Positions 44,710 to 44,751 of a stretch of DNA of 44,751 nt are shown here, one piece after another. The DNA is from Burkholderiales bacterium. Its GTDB lineage: Bacteria; Pseudomonadota; Gammaproteobacteria; Burkholderiales; UBA11063. Positions within the stretch are counted from its first letter, which is position 1; each line of letters begins with the position of its first letter. The stretch covers positions 1 through 44,751 of the forward strand of contig JAIEPY010000020.1 of NCBI GenBank assembly GCA_019748155.1. The letters run 5' to 3'. The notes beneath the pieces were generated by a model that did no database searches, was not told where the DNA came from, and saw only the letters and a program-made list of their open reading frames with translations. Position numbers and translations under genes: made by a program.

Positions 44710-44751
44710 AAGCTTAATTTTGAGCTATAATTTGTAACTAAAAATTGGAGT

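Overview
The window looks like AT-rich chromosome from a betaproteobacterium, possibly near the Neisseriales. The evidence is a dnaA-dnaN-gyrB cluster without recF, a PhaR repressor with a divergent phasin gene (polyhydroxyalkanoate storage), and a dihydrolipoyl dehydrogenase carrying its own lipoyl domain. The assignment is inference; there is no rRNA to anchor it. I saw no tRNA, rRNA, CRISPR array or intact insertion sequence.

Layout. (1) 1-10.7 kb: after a frameshifted membrane gene and a D-cysteine desulfhydrase on the plus strand, everything is on the minus strand: two GNAT acetyltransferases, lpdA, a CPBP pseudogene, a large AsmA-type protein with internal repeats, a secreted protein, rimO and phaR. 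(2) 10.7-11.7 kb: the coding strand switches. The divergent phaR/phasin promoter region and the leader of dnaA lie here, and this is the best candidate for the replication origin. (3) 11.7-16.9 kb: dnaA, dnaN, gyrB. A 127-bp imperfect palindrome sits where recF would normally be, and a related palindrome follows gyrB. (4) 16.9-25.7 kb: housekeeping genes: cytidine deaminase, the COG3014-YcfL-LpoB lipoprotein operon (peptidoglycan synthase activation), an alpha/beta hydrolase, a SIMPL-domain protein, pyrF, a HisN-like phosphatase and an archaeal/eukaryotic-type prolyl-tRNA synthetase. (5) 25.8-41.3 kb: a stretched histidine biosynthesis region in the order hisG, hisD, hisC-hisB fusion, hisH, hisA. 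Between hisG and hisD sits a 7-kb accessory block: a SWIM-SNF2 helicase, a YhcG/DUF1016 PDDEXK nuclease, an unrecognised multi-span membrane protein and a Fic AMP-transferase. An OmpA-type lipoprotein, a GST and a decayed MFS transporter also interrupt the pathway. (6) 41.3-44.75 kb: an intact MFS transporter, an Old Yellow Enzyme reductase and a small family of secreted four-cysteine proteins, the last copy truncated.

How the genes fit together. HisB here is only the dehydratase, fused behind HisC, so the inositol-monophosphatase-type protein at 22.8 kb is the obvious candidate for the missing histidinol-phosphate phosphatase. hisF, hisI/E and the pyruvate dehydrogenase E1/E2 genes are not in the window.

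The two most unusual items are the accessory block inside the histidine genes and, directly after its fic gene, four TGTCGAA boxes in alternating orientation at exactly 20-bp steps. Several genes are broken by single indels or a nonsense codon (a membrane gene, CPBP, MFS), and a fragment of an HD-domain gene survives next to dcyD. Local gene decay is therefore active, or the assembly has homopolymer errors; read data would decide.
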